A stretch of 64,000 nt of DNA from an uncultured Bacilli bacterium. GTDB lineage: Bacteria > Bacillota_I > Bacilli_A > RF39 > UBA660. Of this stretch, positions 1 through 7,624 are shown in pieces. Below the pieces are notes generated by a model. That model made no database searches, was not told the DNA's origin, and was given only the letters and a program-made list of their open reading frames with translations. Location: the NCBI GenBank assembly GCA_934096035.1, contig CAKOKX010000001.1, positions 806,001-870,000 of the forward strand, given 5' to 3'. A program made the translations under genes and the position numbers. Position 1 is the first letter of the stretch, and every line of letters begins with the position of its first letter.

Positions 1-165
1 TAAATAAGGCCCCCCAACAATTCTACCCGTCGGAGTATCATACATTGGAAAGGAATAATTATATACATTTACTCCCATATCTTTAAATCTTGCTACTGCT
101 TTTTTTACTTGTGTTTCTTTACCAGAACAATCTGTTCCTTCAATTACTATTAATTTACCTCTCAT
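1..165 (-). CDS. tmk: thymidylate kinase, N-terminal part (runs off the window)
   Basis: The 55 visible codons encode the start of a dTMP kinase, which phosphorylates dTMP to dTDP in the cytoplasm. A P-loop of the family type, IEGTDCSGKETQ, lies at residues 8-19. It is followed by the YSFPMYDTPTG segment that in related kinases contacts the nucleotide. The start is an ATG with AAAGGTGAT just upstream, overlapping the TGA stop of folA, so the gene is probably translationally coupled to it. It completes the dTMP-making set of this operon (glyA, folD, thyA, folA, tmk). The C-terminal part lies outside the window. Confidence 0.88.
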   Translation of the reverse strand, partial: MRGKLIVIEGTDCSGKETQVKKAVARFKDMGVNVYNYSFPMYDTPTGRIVGGPYL

Positions 166-173
166 TTATTTCA

Positions 174-644
174 TCACCTTTCATATATTACAAAACTATA
201 TTTTAATCCATCCACTTCATTATTACTTACAACATTACATTTATAATTATCTTTATCAAATTCTGGAAAATATACATCCGCTTTTGCTTCACTATCTATT
301 AAAGTTAAATAAAGCTTACTTGCATATGGTAAAAACAATTTATATATACTTGCCCCTCCAATTACCATTACTTCTTCATCTAAATCTTTAACAAATTCTA
401 ATAACTTATTAAAATCATTAAATAATAATCCATTTTCTATATTACTCAAAGAACTAGATAACACTATATACTTTCTTCCTTCTAAATGTTTAGGTAAAGA
501 TTCATATGTATTTTTACCCATTATGATATATTTACCCATGGTTAAATTTTTAAAATTCTTTAAATCTTCTTTAATATGCCAAATTAATTGATTACCTTGA
601 CCAAGTTCTCTATTTCTTCCTATAGCTGCTATGATACTGATCAT
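174..644 (-). CDS. folA: dihydrofolate reductase
   Basis: This enzyme reduces dihydrofolate to tetrahydrofolate with NADPH, regenerating the cofactor oxidised by the adjacent thymidylate synthase. At 156 residues it has normal length. It begins MISIIAAIG. The GNQLIWHIKEDL segment carries Trp22 and the catalytic acid Asp27 in E. coli numbering. The NADPH-binding IMGKNTYES and the VIGGASIY motif are present. The ATG start has AGAGGT four bases upstream, overlapping the thyA stop region. The gene ends in TGA, which matters for the genetic code: UGA is a stop here. Confidence 0.96.
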   Translation of the reverse strand: MISIIAAIGRNRELGQGNQLIWHIKEDLKNFKNLTMGKYIIMGKNTYESLPKHLEGRKYIVLSSSLSNIENGLLFNDFNKLLEFVKDLDEEVMVIGGASIYKLFLPYASKLYLTLIDSEAKADVYFPEFDKDNYKCNVVSNNEVDGLKYSFVIYER

Positions 645-652
645 TTTTACCT

Positions 653-1552
653 CTACTGTGCAAGAGGGAATTTAATTGGTCCCATATGCTTATAATCTAC
701 AACTTTAATATCTTTTAATTCTGTAGAATTATCAAAATCTTTAAATTCTTTTATATCTGGATTAATCCACAATTTTGGTGCTTCATAATCTCCATTTTCT
801 TCAAATCTTTTAATTTGTTCTTTAATACCATCAACTTGATTAACATAAATATGGGCATCTTTAATACTATAATTAATTGTACCTGGTTTAAGTCCACTAA
901 CTTGAGCAACTAAAGATAAAAGTACAGCATATTGTGTTACATTAAATGGAAGACCTAAAGGAACATCACAGCTTCTTTGATGAACCCAAATATTTAAATA
1001 TCCATCCGTAACATCCCATTCACTTGACCAAACACAACTAGGAAGTACTGCCGTAGGAATATATTCATCTTGCCATAAAGACATAACCATTCTTCTATCT
1101 AATGGATTATTTTTTAAAGTATCAAGTAAACGATCCATTAAGCCTAACTTTTTTACAATAAATCCATAAGCTGTTCCAATTGTGTGAGCATATTCTATTC
1201 CAAAATCTTTTTCAATATCTTTTTTTACTAATTTTCCATTTTCTAAAACATTTTGATTAGCTCTCCATTTACCATCTTCAGCAATTTCCCATTCATCCCA
1301 AATATGAACATTTCTTTCTTGTAACCATCTTACATCATTAGAAGCTGCTTGATAAATCCATAACATTTCAAGTATTGCTTGTCTAAAATACAATTGCTTA
1401 GTTGTAAGACACGGAAATTCTTCTTGTAAATTAAATTCTAAATGATAACTTGGAATTTTTATTGTATTAATACCTGTTCTATTTTCAACTTCTACCCCAT
1501 CACTCAATATTTTTTTACATAATTTAATATAATCTTTATCCCACTTTGACAT
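653..1552 (-). CDS. thyA: thymidylate synthase (ThyA type)
   Basis: ThyA methylates dUMP to dTMP using methylene-tetrahydrofolate and releases dihydrofolate. The 299-residue protein has the family landmarks: an RRMVMSLW arginine segment, the catalytic cysteine in LPSCVW, then QRSCDVPLGLPFN and the C-terminal DYKHMGPIKFPLA. The common PPCH around the cysteine is PSCV here, a variant seen in longer ThyA proteins. The ATG is preceded by GAGGT at four bases. It lies between glyA (10-base gap) and folA (8-base gap), so substrate supply, reaction and cofactor recycling are encoded in a row. Confidence 0.96.
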   Translation of the reverse strand: MSKWDKDYIKLCKKILSDGVEVENRTGINTIKIPSYHLEFNLQEEFPCLTTKQLYFRQAILEMLWIYQAASNDVRWLQERNVHIWDEWEIAEDGKWRANQNVLENGKLVKKDIEKDFGIEYAHTIGTAYGFIVKKLGLMDRLLDTLKNNPLDRRMVMSLWQDEYIPTAVLPSCVWSSEWDVTDGYLNIWVHQRSCDVPLGLPFNVTQYAVLLSLVAQVSGLKPGTINYSIKDAHIYVNQVDGIKEQIKRFEENGDYEAPKLWINPDIKEFKDFDNSTELKDIKVVDYKHMGPIKFPLAQ

Positions 1553-1562
1553 TCTTACCTCA

Positions 1563-2786
1563 CTAATACCACAAAGGATATTTACTTGTTATTTCTAATA
1601 CTTCTTTTTCTAAGTTATTTAATATTTCTTCATTATCACTATTTTTTAAAGCTTTTGAAATTATTAAACCAATTTGTTCAAAATCACTTTCTTTAAGACC
1701 ACGAGAAGTCATCGCTGGTGAACCTAATCTTAATCCACTAGTTACCATCGGAGATTCTGAATCATTTGGGATTGTATTTTTATTTGTTGTAATATGAATT
1801 CTATCAAGTAAATTTTGAGCTTCTTTACCAGTTAGCCCACATGTACTTTTAACATCTACTAAAATTAAATGATTATCAGTTCCTCCAGCCACAATTCTAA
1901 ATCCTTCATTTGATAATGTTTCAGATAGTACTTTTATATTTTTTAATACTTGCATTTGATATTCTCTAAACTCTGGTTGCATTGCTTCATAAAAGCATTC
2001 AGCTTTTGCAGCTATCACATGCATAAGTGGTCCACCTTGAATACCTGGAAAAACTGCTTTGTTAATTTTTTTAGCAATTTCAGCATCATTAGTTAGAATT
2101 AATCCTCCACGAGGTCCTCTTAAAGTTTTATGAGTAGTTGTTGTTACAACATGAGCATAACTAACTGGTGATGGATGAAGACCTGCTGCTACAAGTCCTG
2201 CTATGTGAGCCATATCAACCATTAAATAAGCTCCAACTTTATCACAAATTTCTCTAAATCTTTTAAAATCAATTATTCTTGAATAAGCACTAGCCCCAGC
2301 TATTACCATCTTTGGTTTTTCTTCTAATACCCTTCTTTCCAATTCATCATAATCAATATATTCCGTATCAATATTTACATCATAATCAACTATTTCATAA
2401 TCTTGACCACTAAATGAAAGTCTATGGCCATGAGTTAAATGTCCACCATTAGATAAATTCATTCCCATTACTTTATCTCCATGTTCAAGTAATGCTCTAT
2501 ACACAGCCATATTAGCGCTAGAACCTGAATGAGGTTGAACATTAGCAAATTCAGCTCCAAATAAATCTTTAGCATAATTTATTGCTAACTCTTCAATAAC
2601 ATCAACATTTTCACAGCCCCCATAATATCTTTTTCCAGGGTATCCTTCAGCATATTTATTAGTTAAAATACTTCCTTGTAATTTTAATATATCATTAGAT
2701 ACATAGTTTTCACTTGCTATTAATTCTATATTTTCTTCTTGTCTTTTTCTTTCATTTCTTAATGCATCTTCAATAATTTTATTCAT
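1563..2786 (-). CDS. glyA: serine hydroxymethyltransferase
   Basis: This PLP enzyme converts serine plus tetrahydrofolate to glycine plus methylene-tetrahydrofolate, the one-carbon donor for ThyA. The 407-residue protein has the ENYVS N-terminal motif, YAEGYPGKRYYGG, and the PLP-lysine motif VVTTTTHKTLRGPRGG around residue 225. The C-terminal region with TSGLRLGSPAMTSRG is intact. Only two bases separate it from the upstream folD stop, and the ATG is clear. It is cytoplasmic and part of the folate/thymidylate operon. Confidence 0.97.
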   Translation of the reverse strand: MNKIIEDALRNERKRQEENIELIASENYVSNDILKLQGSILTNKYAEGYPGKRYYGGCENVDVIEELAINYAKDLFGAEFANVQPHSGSSANMAVYRALLEHGDKVMGMNLSNGGHLTHGHRLSFSGQDYEIVDYDVNIDTEYIDYDELERRVLEEKPKMVIAGASAYSRIIDFKRFREICDKVGAYLMVDMAHIAGLVAAGLHPSPVSYAHVVTTTTHKTLRGPRGGLILTNDAEIAKKINKAVFPGIQGGPLMHVIAAKAECFYEAMQPEFREYQMQVLKNIKVLSETLSNEGFRIVAGGTDNHLILVDVKSTCGLTGKEAQNLLDRIHITTNKNTIPNDSESPMVTSGLRLGSPAMTSRGLKESDFEQIGLIISKALKNSDNEEILNNLEKEVLEITSKYPLWY

Positions 2787-2788
2787 CT

Positions 2789-3610
2789 TTATACCTCACT
2801 CATTTCTATTAAATTATCTATAATCATTGCAACAGTCATCGGACCAACTCCCCCAGGATTTGGAGTAACAAATGATGCTACATCTTTAATACTTTCAAAA
2901 TCTATATCCCCAATAATCCCTGTATCTGTTCGTGATATACCCACATCTATTACAACAGCACCTTGTTTTATCATATCCCTTTTAAGTAACTTAGGAACCC
3001 CACAAGCCACCACTACAATATCTGCACTTTTAGTATATTTAATAATATCTTTAGTTTTACTATGTAATAAACTAACAGTGGCATTTCTATTTTCTAATGC
3101 CAATGCTAAAGGTTTACCAACTATATTACCTCTTCCAATTATTACAACATCTTTACCACTTAATTCAATATTATAACTATCTAATAATTTTATAATACCT
3201 TTAACTGTACATGGTAAAATACTCTTTTTATTTAAATATAAATTATAAACATTTTCTTTTGTAAAACCATCAACATCTTTACTTGCTTTTATAAGCCCAC
3301 TGCATTTATCAAAATCAATATTACTTGGAACAGGACTTTGTAAAATAATACCAGTTACTTCTTCTTTTTCATTTAATTTTTTTATTAAAGTCATTAACTC
3401 TTCTTCACTAGTTTCTTTAGGTAACAAATATTTTATTACATTAATACCTACCATACTACAATATTTTTCTTTATTTTTAATATATAATTTACTTGCTTCA
3501 TCATCCCCAACTAAAATAATAGCTAAAGTAATGCTTAAATTATTTTTACTTATCTTTTCTTTATAAGAAACCAGTAATTCATCTCTTAACTTCTTTCCAT
3601 CTAAAATCAT
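2789..3610 (-). CDS. folD: methylene-tetrahydrofolate dehydrogenase/cyclohydrolase
   Basis: FolD interconverts methylene-, methenyl- and 10-formyl-tetrahydrofolate, linking the GlyA/ThyA cycle to purine and formyl-Met synthesis. The 273 residues match the family length. Visible motifs are SKLYIKNKEKYC with the catalytic Tyr/Lys, LQSPVP, KDVDGFT, and the C-terminal PNPGGVGPMT. Two usually stricter motifs vary: PCTVKG replaces the common PCTP-G, and GRGNIVGKP replaces GRSNIVGKP. Both are tolerable substitutions, and activity is expected. It sits 13 bases after ruvB and 2 before glyA. Confidence 0.96.
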   Translation of the reverse strand: MILDGKKLRDELLVSYKEKISKNNLSITLAIILVGDDEASKLYIKNKEKYCSMVGINVIKYLLPKETSEEELMTLIKKLNEKEEVTGIILQSPVPSNIDFDKCSGLIKASKDVDGFTKENVYNLYLNKKSILPCTVKGIIKLLDSYNIELSGKDVVIIGRGNIVGKPLALALENRNATVSLLHSKTKDIIKYTKSADIVVVACGVPKLLKRDMIKQGAVVIDVGISRTDTGIIGDIDFESIKDVASFVTPNPGGVGPMTVAMIIDNLIEMSEV

Positions 3611-3623
3611 CTAATCCCTCCTT

Positions 3624-4628
3624 TTAAAATAATGTCATATTATGATCAATACCTAAATGCTTATAGGCAAGTTCAGTTGCTACTCTACCACTTCTTGTTC
3701 TTTTAATAAAACCTTCTTGTAACAAAAATGGTTCTACTACATCTTCAATCGTCGATATTTCTTCACCAATCGCCGTAGATATTGTTTCGACACCAACCGG
3801 GCCACCATTAAATTTATTTATTAAGGCTTGTAAATACTCTATATCGATATTATCTAAACCATATTGATCAACATTTAATCTATCTAAGGCCTTTAATGTG
3901 ATATCCAAATCAATTAAACCATCACCTTCAACTAAGGCAAAATCTCTAACTCTTTTAAATAATCTATTAGCAATTCTTGGTGTTTTTCTACTTCTTTTAG
4001 CAAGTTCAATTGCAGCATCATTTGTTATATTCATATTCATTACTTTACTAGTTCTCTTTACAATACTAGCAAGTTCATCATTCGTATAAAATTCAAGTTT
4101 ATTAACTATACCAAATCTGTCCCTTAAAGGGCTTGATAAATCTCCCGCTCTAGTAGTAGCACCCACTAAAGTAAATGGTGGCAAATCTATTTTAATTGAT
4201 CTACTTTTACCATCTGTACCTATTACGACATTTATTGTAAAATCTTCCATCGCCGAATAAAGTATTTCTTCAACAAATGATGGAATCCTATGTATTTCAT
4301 CAATAAACAAAACATCACCAGGTTCCAAATTAGAAAGTATCGCTGCTAAATCTCCACTCTTTTCAATTGCTGGACCCGTCGCAGTCTTTAAGTTACTTCC
4401 AAGTTCATTAGCAATTATATGAGCAAGTGTAGTTTTTCCTAACCCCGGAGGACCATATAGTAATACATGGTCTAAAGGTTCATCTCTCATCTTAGCGGCT
4501 TCAATAAATACTTTTAAATTTGATTTTATTTTATCCTGTCCAACATATTCATCTAAATATTCAGGTCTTATATTTTTATCAAATATATCTTCATATGTAG
4601 GATTAGCATCTATTAATCTTTCATCCAT
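3624..4628 (-). CDS. ruvB: Holliday junction branch migration ATPase RuvB
   Basis: RuvB is the hexameric motor that drives Holliday junctions together with RuvA. The 334-residue protein has Walker A GPPGLGKTTLAHI near residue 60, Walker B LFIDEIHRI, sensor GATTRAG, arginine finger SPLRDRFG, and a C-terminal winged helix (GPVGVETISTAIGEE, then GFIKRTRSGR). RuvB normally follows ruvA directly. Here ruvA lies about 3 kb away on the same strand, with a nucleotidase, a small TA-like locus, a pilus ATPase and a pilin between. The gene is embedded in the folate operon. Confidence 0.97.
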   Translation of the reverse strand: MDERLIDANPTYEDIFDKNIRPEYLDEYVGQDKIKSNLKVFIEAAKMRDEPLDHVLLYGPPGLGKTTLAHIIANELGSNLKTATGPAIEKSGDLAAILSNLEPGDVLFIDEIHRIPSFVEEILYSAMEDFTINVVIGTDGKSRSIKIDLPPFTLVGATTRAGDLSSPLRDRFGIVNKLEFYTNDELASIVKRTSKVMNMNITNDAAIELAKRSRKTPRIANRLFKRVRDFALVEGDGLIDLDITLKALDRLNVDQYGLDNIDIEYLQALINKFNGGPVGVETISTAIGEEISTIEDVVEPFLLQEGFIKRTRSGRVATELAYKHLGIDHNMTLF

Positions 4629-4631
4629 TAC

Positions 4632-5180
4632 TTACTCCCCCAGACTATCAACATAATCTTTAATTTCTTGCCAATTATGTACTATTTTATGATTGCTTAC
4701 GCTTTCATTGGTTATTCTAATTGTATTAACACCAACATCTTTTACTTCAGTTAATACTCTTTCTTTATCATCAATAAATACTTTTAAATTATATTTCTTA
4801 CAAACTTCACTCTTATTTTCTTGAAAAAAAACTAATTCATCAAAAGGAACACCTTTACATATAAAATACAAACTAGATAAATAAATTGAACTTATATTAC
4901 TTTTATTATTTGTTTCTTCTACTCCTCTAGCAGTAATAAATACTAATTTGTATCCTTTACTTTTCCAATATTTTAAAACTTCTAATGCATCATCTTTTAT
5001 ATTTACATTCCAAACAATTTGTTCAAGATATTTAGATAAGAAATCTTTTTTATCTTCATTATTTAAATCATGATAATCATTTATACCATGATATAATATA
5101 TCTTGTTTTACTAAGGTATTTGAAACAATACTTGTATTAGTTAATGTATTATCTATATCAATTCCTATATTCAATCTCAA
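4632..5180 (-). CDS. HAD-superfamily 5'(3')-nucleotidase-like protein
   Basis: The 182-residue protein begins with the HAD motif I DIDNTLTN (residues 8-15). It continues with motif II FITARG and a late FIDDKE acid pair. Overall it resembles NT5C-type pyrimidine 5'(3')-deoxyribonucleotidases, which is inference. Such an activity would fit at the head of a thymidylate operon, trimming dNMP pools. The start appears to be TTG, with AAGGTGG just upstream. A second TTG two codons later is the alternative, and no ATG is available. It is three bases from ruvB and lies behind a recognisable promoter. Confidence 0.75.
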   Translation of the reverse strand: MRLNIGIDIDNTLTNTSIVSNTLVKQDILYHGINDYHDLNNEDKKDFLSKYLEQIVWNVNIKDDALEVLKYWKSKGYKLVFITARGVEETNNKSNISSIYLSSLYFICKGVPFDELVFFQENKSEVCKKYNLKVFIDDKERVLTEVKDVGVNTIRITNESVSNHKIVHNWQEIKDYVDSLGE

Positions 5181-5203
5181 ACACCACCTTACACACTAGA
5201 TTT

Positions 5204-5232
5204 ATTATATAACAAAACTATAAAATATCCAA
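5204..5232 (-). promoter_or_regulatory. promoter of the nucleotidase-ruvB-folD-glyA-thyA-folA-tmk operon
   Basis: On the minus strand TTGGAT is separated by 17 bases from a consensus TATAAT. It is followed by a leader of about 20 bases with AAGGTGG before the first gene. This is the only good promoter seen ahead of the folate/thymidylate operon. Confidence 0.6.
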
Positions 5233-5472
5233 CACCATTTTATCAATTTGTACAATTTAATTGTAACAAACAAACATTTGTAAGTCAATTAAAATATTTT
5301 CTTTTATTTAACCATTACTAGTTTAAGTAAAAGTGTTTACTTATTATCTAAATAGTTACTTGTTTATCCTAGAAAAACAGCAACATTTTGTGTAATTAAT
5401 TGCGATATTATATTGCCAATACAAACTTCTTATGCTGTACTTTTATTGGAATATTCAGTTGATTGGATGCTG

Positions 5473-5501
5473 CCTCATTTAAGTAAAAAACGAAAGTGAG
5501 G
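5473..5501 (+). promoter_or_regulatory. hairpin sequestering the ribosome binding site of the small peptide
   Basis: CCTCATTT can pair over eight positions (one G-U) with AAGTGAGG, which contains the GAGG of the ribosome binding site GAGGTGAT. The loop is 13 bases. Burying the Shine-Dalgarno sequence in an upstream hairpin is a known safeguard in type I toxin mRNAs. That functional reading is inference. Confidence 0.5.
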
Positions 5502-5510
5502 TGATGCCTA

Positions 5511-5588
5511 ATGTACAAGAAAGATTTTCTTATCTTGGGATTATGGACAATCATAATCTTACTTATTTTAGTTTTAATATTAAAATAA
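5511..5588 (+). CDS. putative type I toxin-like hydrophobic peptide (25 aa)
   Basis: A 25-codon ORF starts MYKKDF. It continues with an unbroken hydrophobic stretch from Phe6 to Leu24 and ends with a lysine, so it is a single membrane segment flanked by basic residues. GAGGTGAT lies five bases before the ATG, an optimal ribosome binding site that can be closed by a local hairpin. A convergent small RNA with its own strong promoter begins about 100 bases downstream on the other strand. This layout, a tiny membrane peptide with a locked RBS and convergent RNA, is typical of type I toxins such as Fst or TxpA. I cannot assign it to a named family by sequence. A plain chance ORF is the alternative. 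Confidence 0.5.
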   Translation: MYKKDFLILGLWTIIILLILVLILK

Positions 5589-5592
5589 ATAG

Positions 5593-5629
5593 AAAAAAGC
5601 ATCTAAATCAACCATGTTGATTTAGATGC
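5593..5629 (-). terminator. intrinsic terminator of the small RNA
   Basis: A perfect 14-bp stem (GCATCTAAATCAAC with its complement) and a 3-base loop are followed on the minus strand by TTTTTTC. On the plus strand the stem lies just after the peptide stop codon but lacks a good T-run. Confidence 0.8.
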
Positions 5630-5688
5630 GAACAACTTTATGTAGCATCCAACATGTTAAATTGAATGTTTTGCAAATTATCTTTGTT
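5594..5688 (-). ncRNA. putative antitoxin small RNA, about 95 nt
   Basis: A minus-strand transcript is predicted between an extended -10 promoter and a strong intrinsic terminator. It contains no ORF. It would contain the right arm of the hairpin element and so be complementary to the 3' untranslated region of the convergent 25-aa peptide message. It also carries the same TTGGATGCT string as the toxin 5' leader, so it could compete with the internal fold-back of that message. Regulation of the toxin is inference. Confidence 0.5.
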
Positions 5689-5694
5689 AAAAAC

Positions 5695-5724
5695 AATATA
5701 GCATAACTTCTGCATAAAAGTCAA
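5695..5724 (-). promoter_or_regulatory. promoter of the small RNA
   Basis: TTGACT and TATATT are 18 bases apart on the minus strand, with TATGC directly before the -10, giving an extended -10. No gene follows except the short RNA ending at the terminator described above. Confidence 0.65.
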
Positions 5725-5793
5725 GCTTTTTTTTGCGTGATAACCACACTTTATTTAAAATTTAAAATTTTATAAAAATTTATCAATTATACA

Positions 5794-5822
5794 TTGTAGA
5801 AAATTAAAATATAGTGTATAAT
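5794..5822 (+). promoter_or_regulatory. promoter of the pilus-type ATPase gene
   Basis: TTGTAG, 17 bases, TATAAT. The predicted transcript starts only about 15 bases before the start codon, leaving just room for the AAAGGAA ribosome binding site. Confidence 0.55.
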
Positions 5823-5844
5823 AATAAAAGAATAAAGGAATTGT

Positions 5845-7119
5845 GTGATACAGATGTTTAGAGATTTTGACTACGAAAATAAACCTGTTGTTGATATCGT
5901 AAATGAAATGATCATCGATGCTATAAACAAAAAAGCATCAGACATCCATTTTGATCCAACTGAAGATTACCTTAATGTCCGCATTAGAGTCGATGGGGAA
6001 CTATTAGAGTATGCCAAAGTTCCTGCATTTGTAAAAAAGAACCTTTTAACCAGAATTAAAATTATAAGTGGAATGAATATTACAGAGTCAAGACTACCTC
6101 AAGATGGTGCAATTAAAAATTTATCTGACCAAATTGACTTAGACCTTCGTGTATCTTCCCTACCTATAGTTGATGGTGAAAAAATAGTTATTCGTATCTT
6201 AAATTACACAATGTCAAGTTCTGGATTAGAAAATCTTGGTCTATCAGAAAAAAACTTAGAAAAAATTAACAAATTAATAAAAATGCCAAACGGAATTATC
6301 CTAGTTGCGGGTGCTACTGGATCTGGTAAATCAACTACTGTTTATAGTATTCTTCAAATACTTAACACCGTTTCCAAAAACATTATTACCGTTGAAGATC
6401 CGGTCGAAATGAAAATCGAAGGAATAAATCAAGTTCAAGTAATGAGTGATATAGGTTTAACATTCGGAGCAACTCTAAGAAGTATTCTTCGTCAAGACCC
6501 AGACATTATAATGATCGGAGAAATTCGTGATGATGAAACGGCTCGTATTGCAGTTCGAGCATCAATAACTGGGCATTTAGTATTATCTACAATCCACACC
6601 AATAACTCATTAAATACAATTGAAAGATTACTTGATATGGAAGTTGAAAGATATTTACTAGGTAGTGCCTTAACAGGAATTATATCTCAAAGATTAGTTA
6701 AAAGATTATGTCCAAAATGCCGAACAAGTAGACCTACGACAAATTATGAAAAAATTCTTTTTGAAAAAGTATTACATAAAGAAGTGAACAATGTTTATAC
6801 TCCACATGGATGTAGTGAATGTATAAATGGTTATACAGGTCGTATTGCTCTTCATGAAGTTCTAGAAATAAATCAAAATGTTCGTGATGCCATAACCAAC
6901 AATGTTAGAAAAAATGAGCTTAGACATTTAGTTTATAAAGAATCAGATGTAACTAGCTTACTTGAAGACGGTTTAGAAAAAGTTGTTGCTGGCCTTACAA
7001 GTGTTGAAGAAATACTTCGTGTTATAGATGTTGAAGATGATATCGGTGAAGATGAAGAAGATATTAAAAATGCTTTCATTGGAAAAATAACTCAAGCTGA
7101 AGAAATAGAAACATTATAA
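5845..7119 (+). CDS. GspE/PilB/ComGA-type secretion ATPase
   Basis: This hexameric ATPase powers assembly of type IV pilus or competence pseudopilus fibres from the cytoplasmic face of the membrane. An N-terminal domain (DAINKKASDIHFDP) is followed by Walker A GATGSGKSTT near residue 155, the Asp box EDPVE, Walker B IMIGEIRDDETA, and the His box TGHLVLSTIHTN. A CPKC...CSEC zinc-binding module follows near residue 290. At 424 residues it is shorter than PilB because the N1 domain is missing, and it is closer to ComGA in layout. The GTG start has AAAGGA five bases upstream; an in-frame ATG three codons later is possible. A pilin-like gene lies convergently next to it. No platform protein or prepilin peptidase is in view. 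Confidence 0.9.
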   Translation: MIQMFRDFDYENKPVVDIVNEMIIDAINKKASDIHFDPTEDYLNVRIRVDGELLEYAKVPAFVKKNLLTRIKIISGMNITESRLPQDGAIKNLSDQIDLDLRVSSLPIVDGEKIVIRILNYTMSSSGLENLGLSEKNLEKINKLIKMPNGIILVAGATGSGKSTTVYSILQILNTVSKNIITVEDPVEMKIEGINQVQVMSDIGLTFGATLRSILRQDPDIIMIGEIRDDETARIAVRASITGHLVLSTIHTNNSLNTIERLLDMEVERYLLGSALTGIISQRLVKRLCPKCRTSRPTTNYEKILFEKVLHKEVNNVYTPHGCSECINGYTGRIALHEVLEINQNVRDAITNNVRKNELRHLVYKESDVTSLLEDGLEKVVAGLTSVEEILRVIDVEDDIGEDEEDIKNAFIGKITQAEEIETL

Positions 7120-7145
7120 AACTCGTCATTTAGACGAGTTTTTTC
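7120..7145 (+). terminator. intrinsic terminator after the pilus ATPase gene
   Basis: AACTCGTC and GACGAGTT form an 8-bp stem around ATTTA, followed by a T-run. The stem begins directly after the stop codon. Confidence 0.85.
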
Positions 7146-7149
7146 ATTT

Positions 7150-7617
7150 TTACAATCCAATATATTTTGCATAACATAAATCATTTTCTAAATAAATATA
7201 CACTTTTCCATCATTTACATAATATCCATTTTTAAAATTTTCTGTTTCATTATCACTTTTTGTAACAGTATTATTTACCAATACTTTTATTTTTTCTTTA
7301 TTTCTAATTGCATAGTTTTTAGTGTTTATATATTTTCTTTCAAGTAAATCTTCAACTTTAATAGTTAAGCATGGATTATAGTTTTTTCCATTAACTGTAC
7401 ATTTATTTTTAGAAGTATCTAAATTTTTAATTTGTGTCTTTTTATCAGAACAATAATTTTTTGCTCCATTTTCTATTAATTCCACAGTACTATTCCACAT
7501 GCTTTTATTAATACCTTTTCTTAAAGAAGAAACCCCAATACTTGCCATCGTAGTAACTATAGCAAGTATAACAATGACTGCCAATAATTCCACTAGAGTA
7601 AACCCATTTTTTTTCAT
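7150..7617 (-). CDS. type IV pilin-like (pseudopilin) protein
   Basis: The 155-residue protein begins MKKNGFTLVELLAVIVILAI, a textbook prepilin leader. Cleavage is expected between Gly5 and Phe6, Phe becomes N-methylated, and Glu10 supports fibre packing. The hydrophobic N-terminal helix is followed by a small globular part with four cysteines, which may form disulphides outside the cell. It converges on the neighbouring ATPase gene, with four bases between its stop and that gene's terminator. This supports a shared pilus or DNA-uptake role, although other pilus genes must lie elsewhere. Confidence 0.85.
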   Translation of the reverse strand: MKKNGFTLVELLAVIVILAIVTTMASIGVSSLRKGINKSMWNSTVELIENGAKNYCSDKKTQIKNLDTSKNKCTVNGKNYNPCLTIKVEDLLERKYINTKNYAIRNKEKIKVLVNNTVTKSDNETENFKNGYYVNDGKVYIYLENDLCYAKYIGL

Positions 7618-7624
7618 AACTCAC

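Larger units (their letters stand above)
5448..5675. repeat. hairpin-bounded element with imperfect inverted ends
   Basis: The left arm contains ATTCAGTTGATTGGATGCTGC. The right arm, read on the opposite strand, contains ATTCAATTTAACATG followed by TTGGATGCTAC. The two ends are therefore imperfect inverted repeats enclosing a 25-codon ORF. Both arms reappear at 43579-43645 in opposite orientation, with the inside deleted, so this is a dispersed unit rather than chance. In RNA, the left and right arms could pair and fold the toxin message back on itself. Confidence 0.6.

Noticed and set aside
174..176. Possible Mycoplasma-type code with UGA as tryptophan, suggested by the strong AT bias.
   Set aside because: folA and the first hybrid kinase end correctly at TGA, readthrough would run into short junk, and tryptophans in conserved motifs are encoded by TGG.
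5408..5602. Minus-strand 64-codon ORF overlapping the small peptide locus.
   Set aside because: No ribosome binding site, no recognisable protein, and it runs antisense through the hairpins and the better supported 25-codon ORF.
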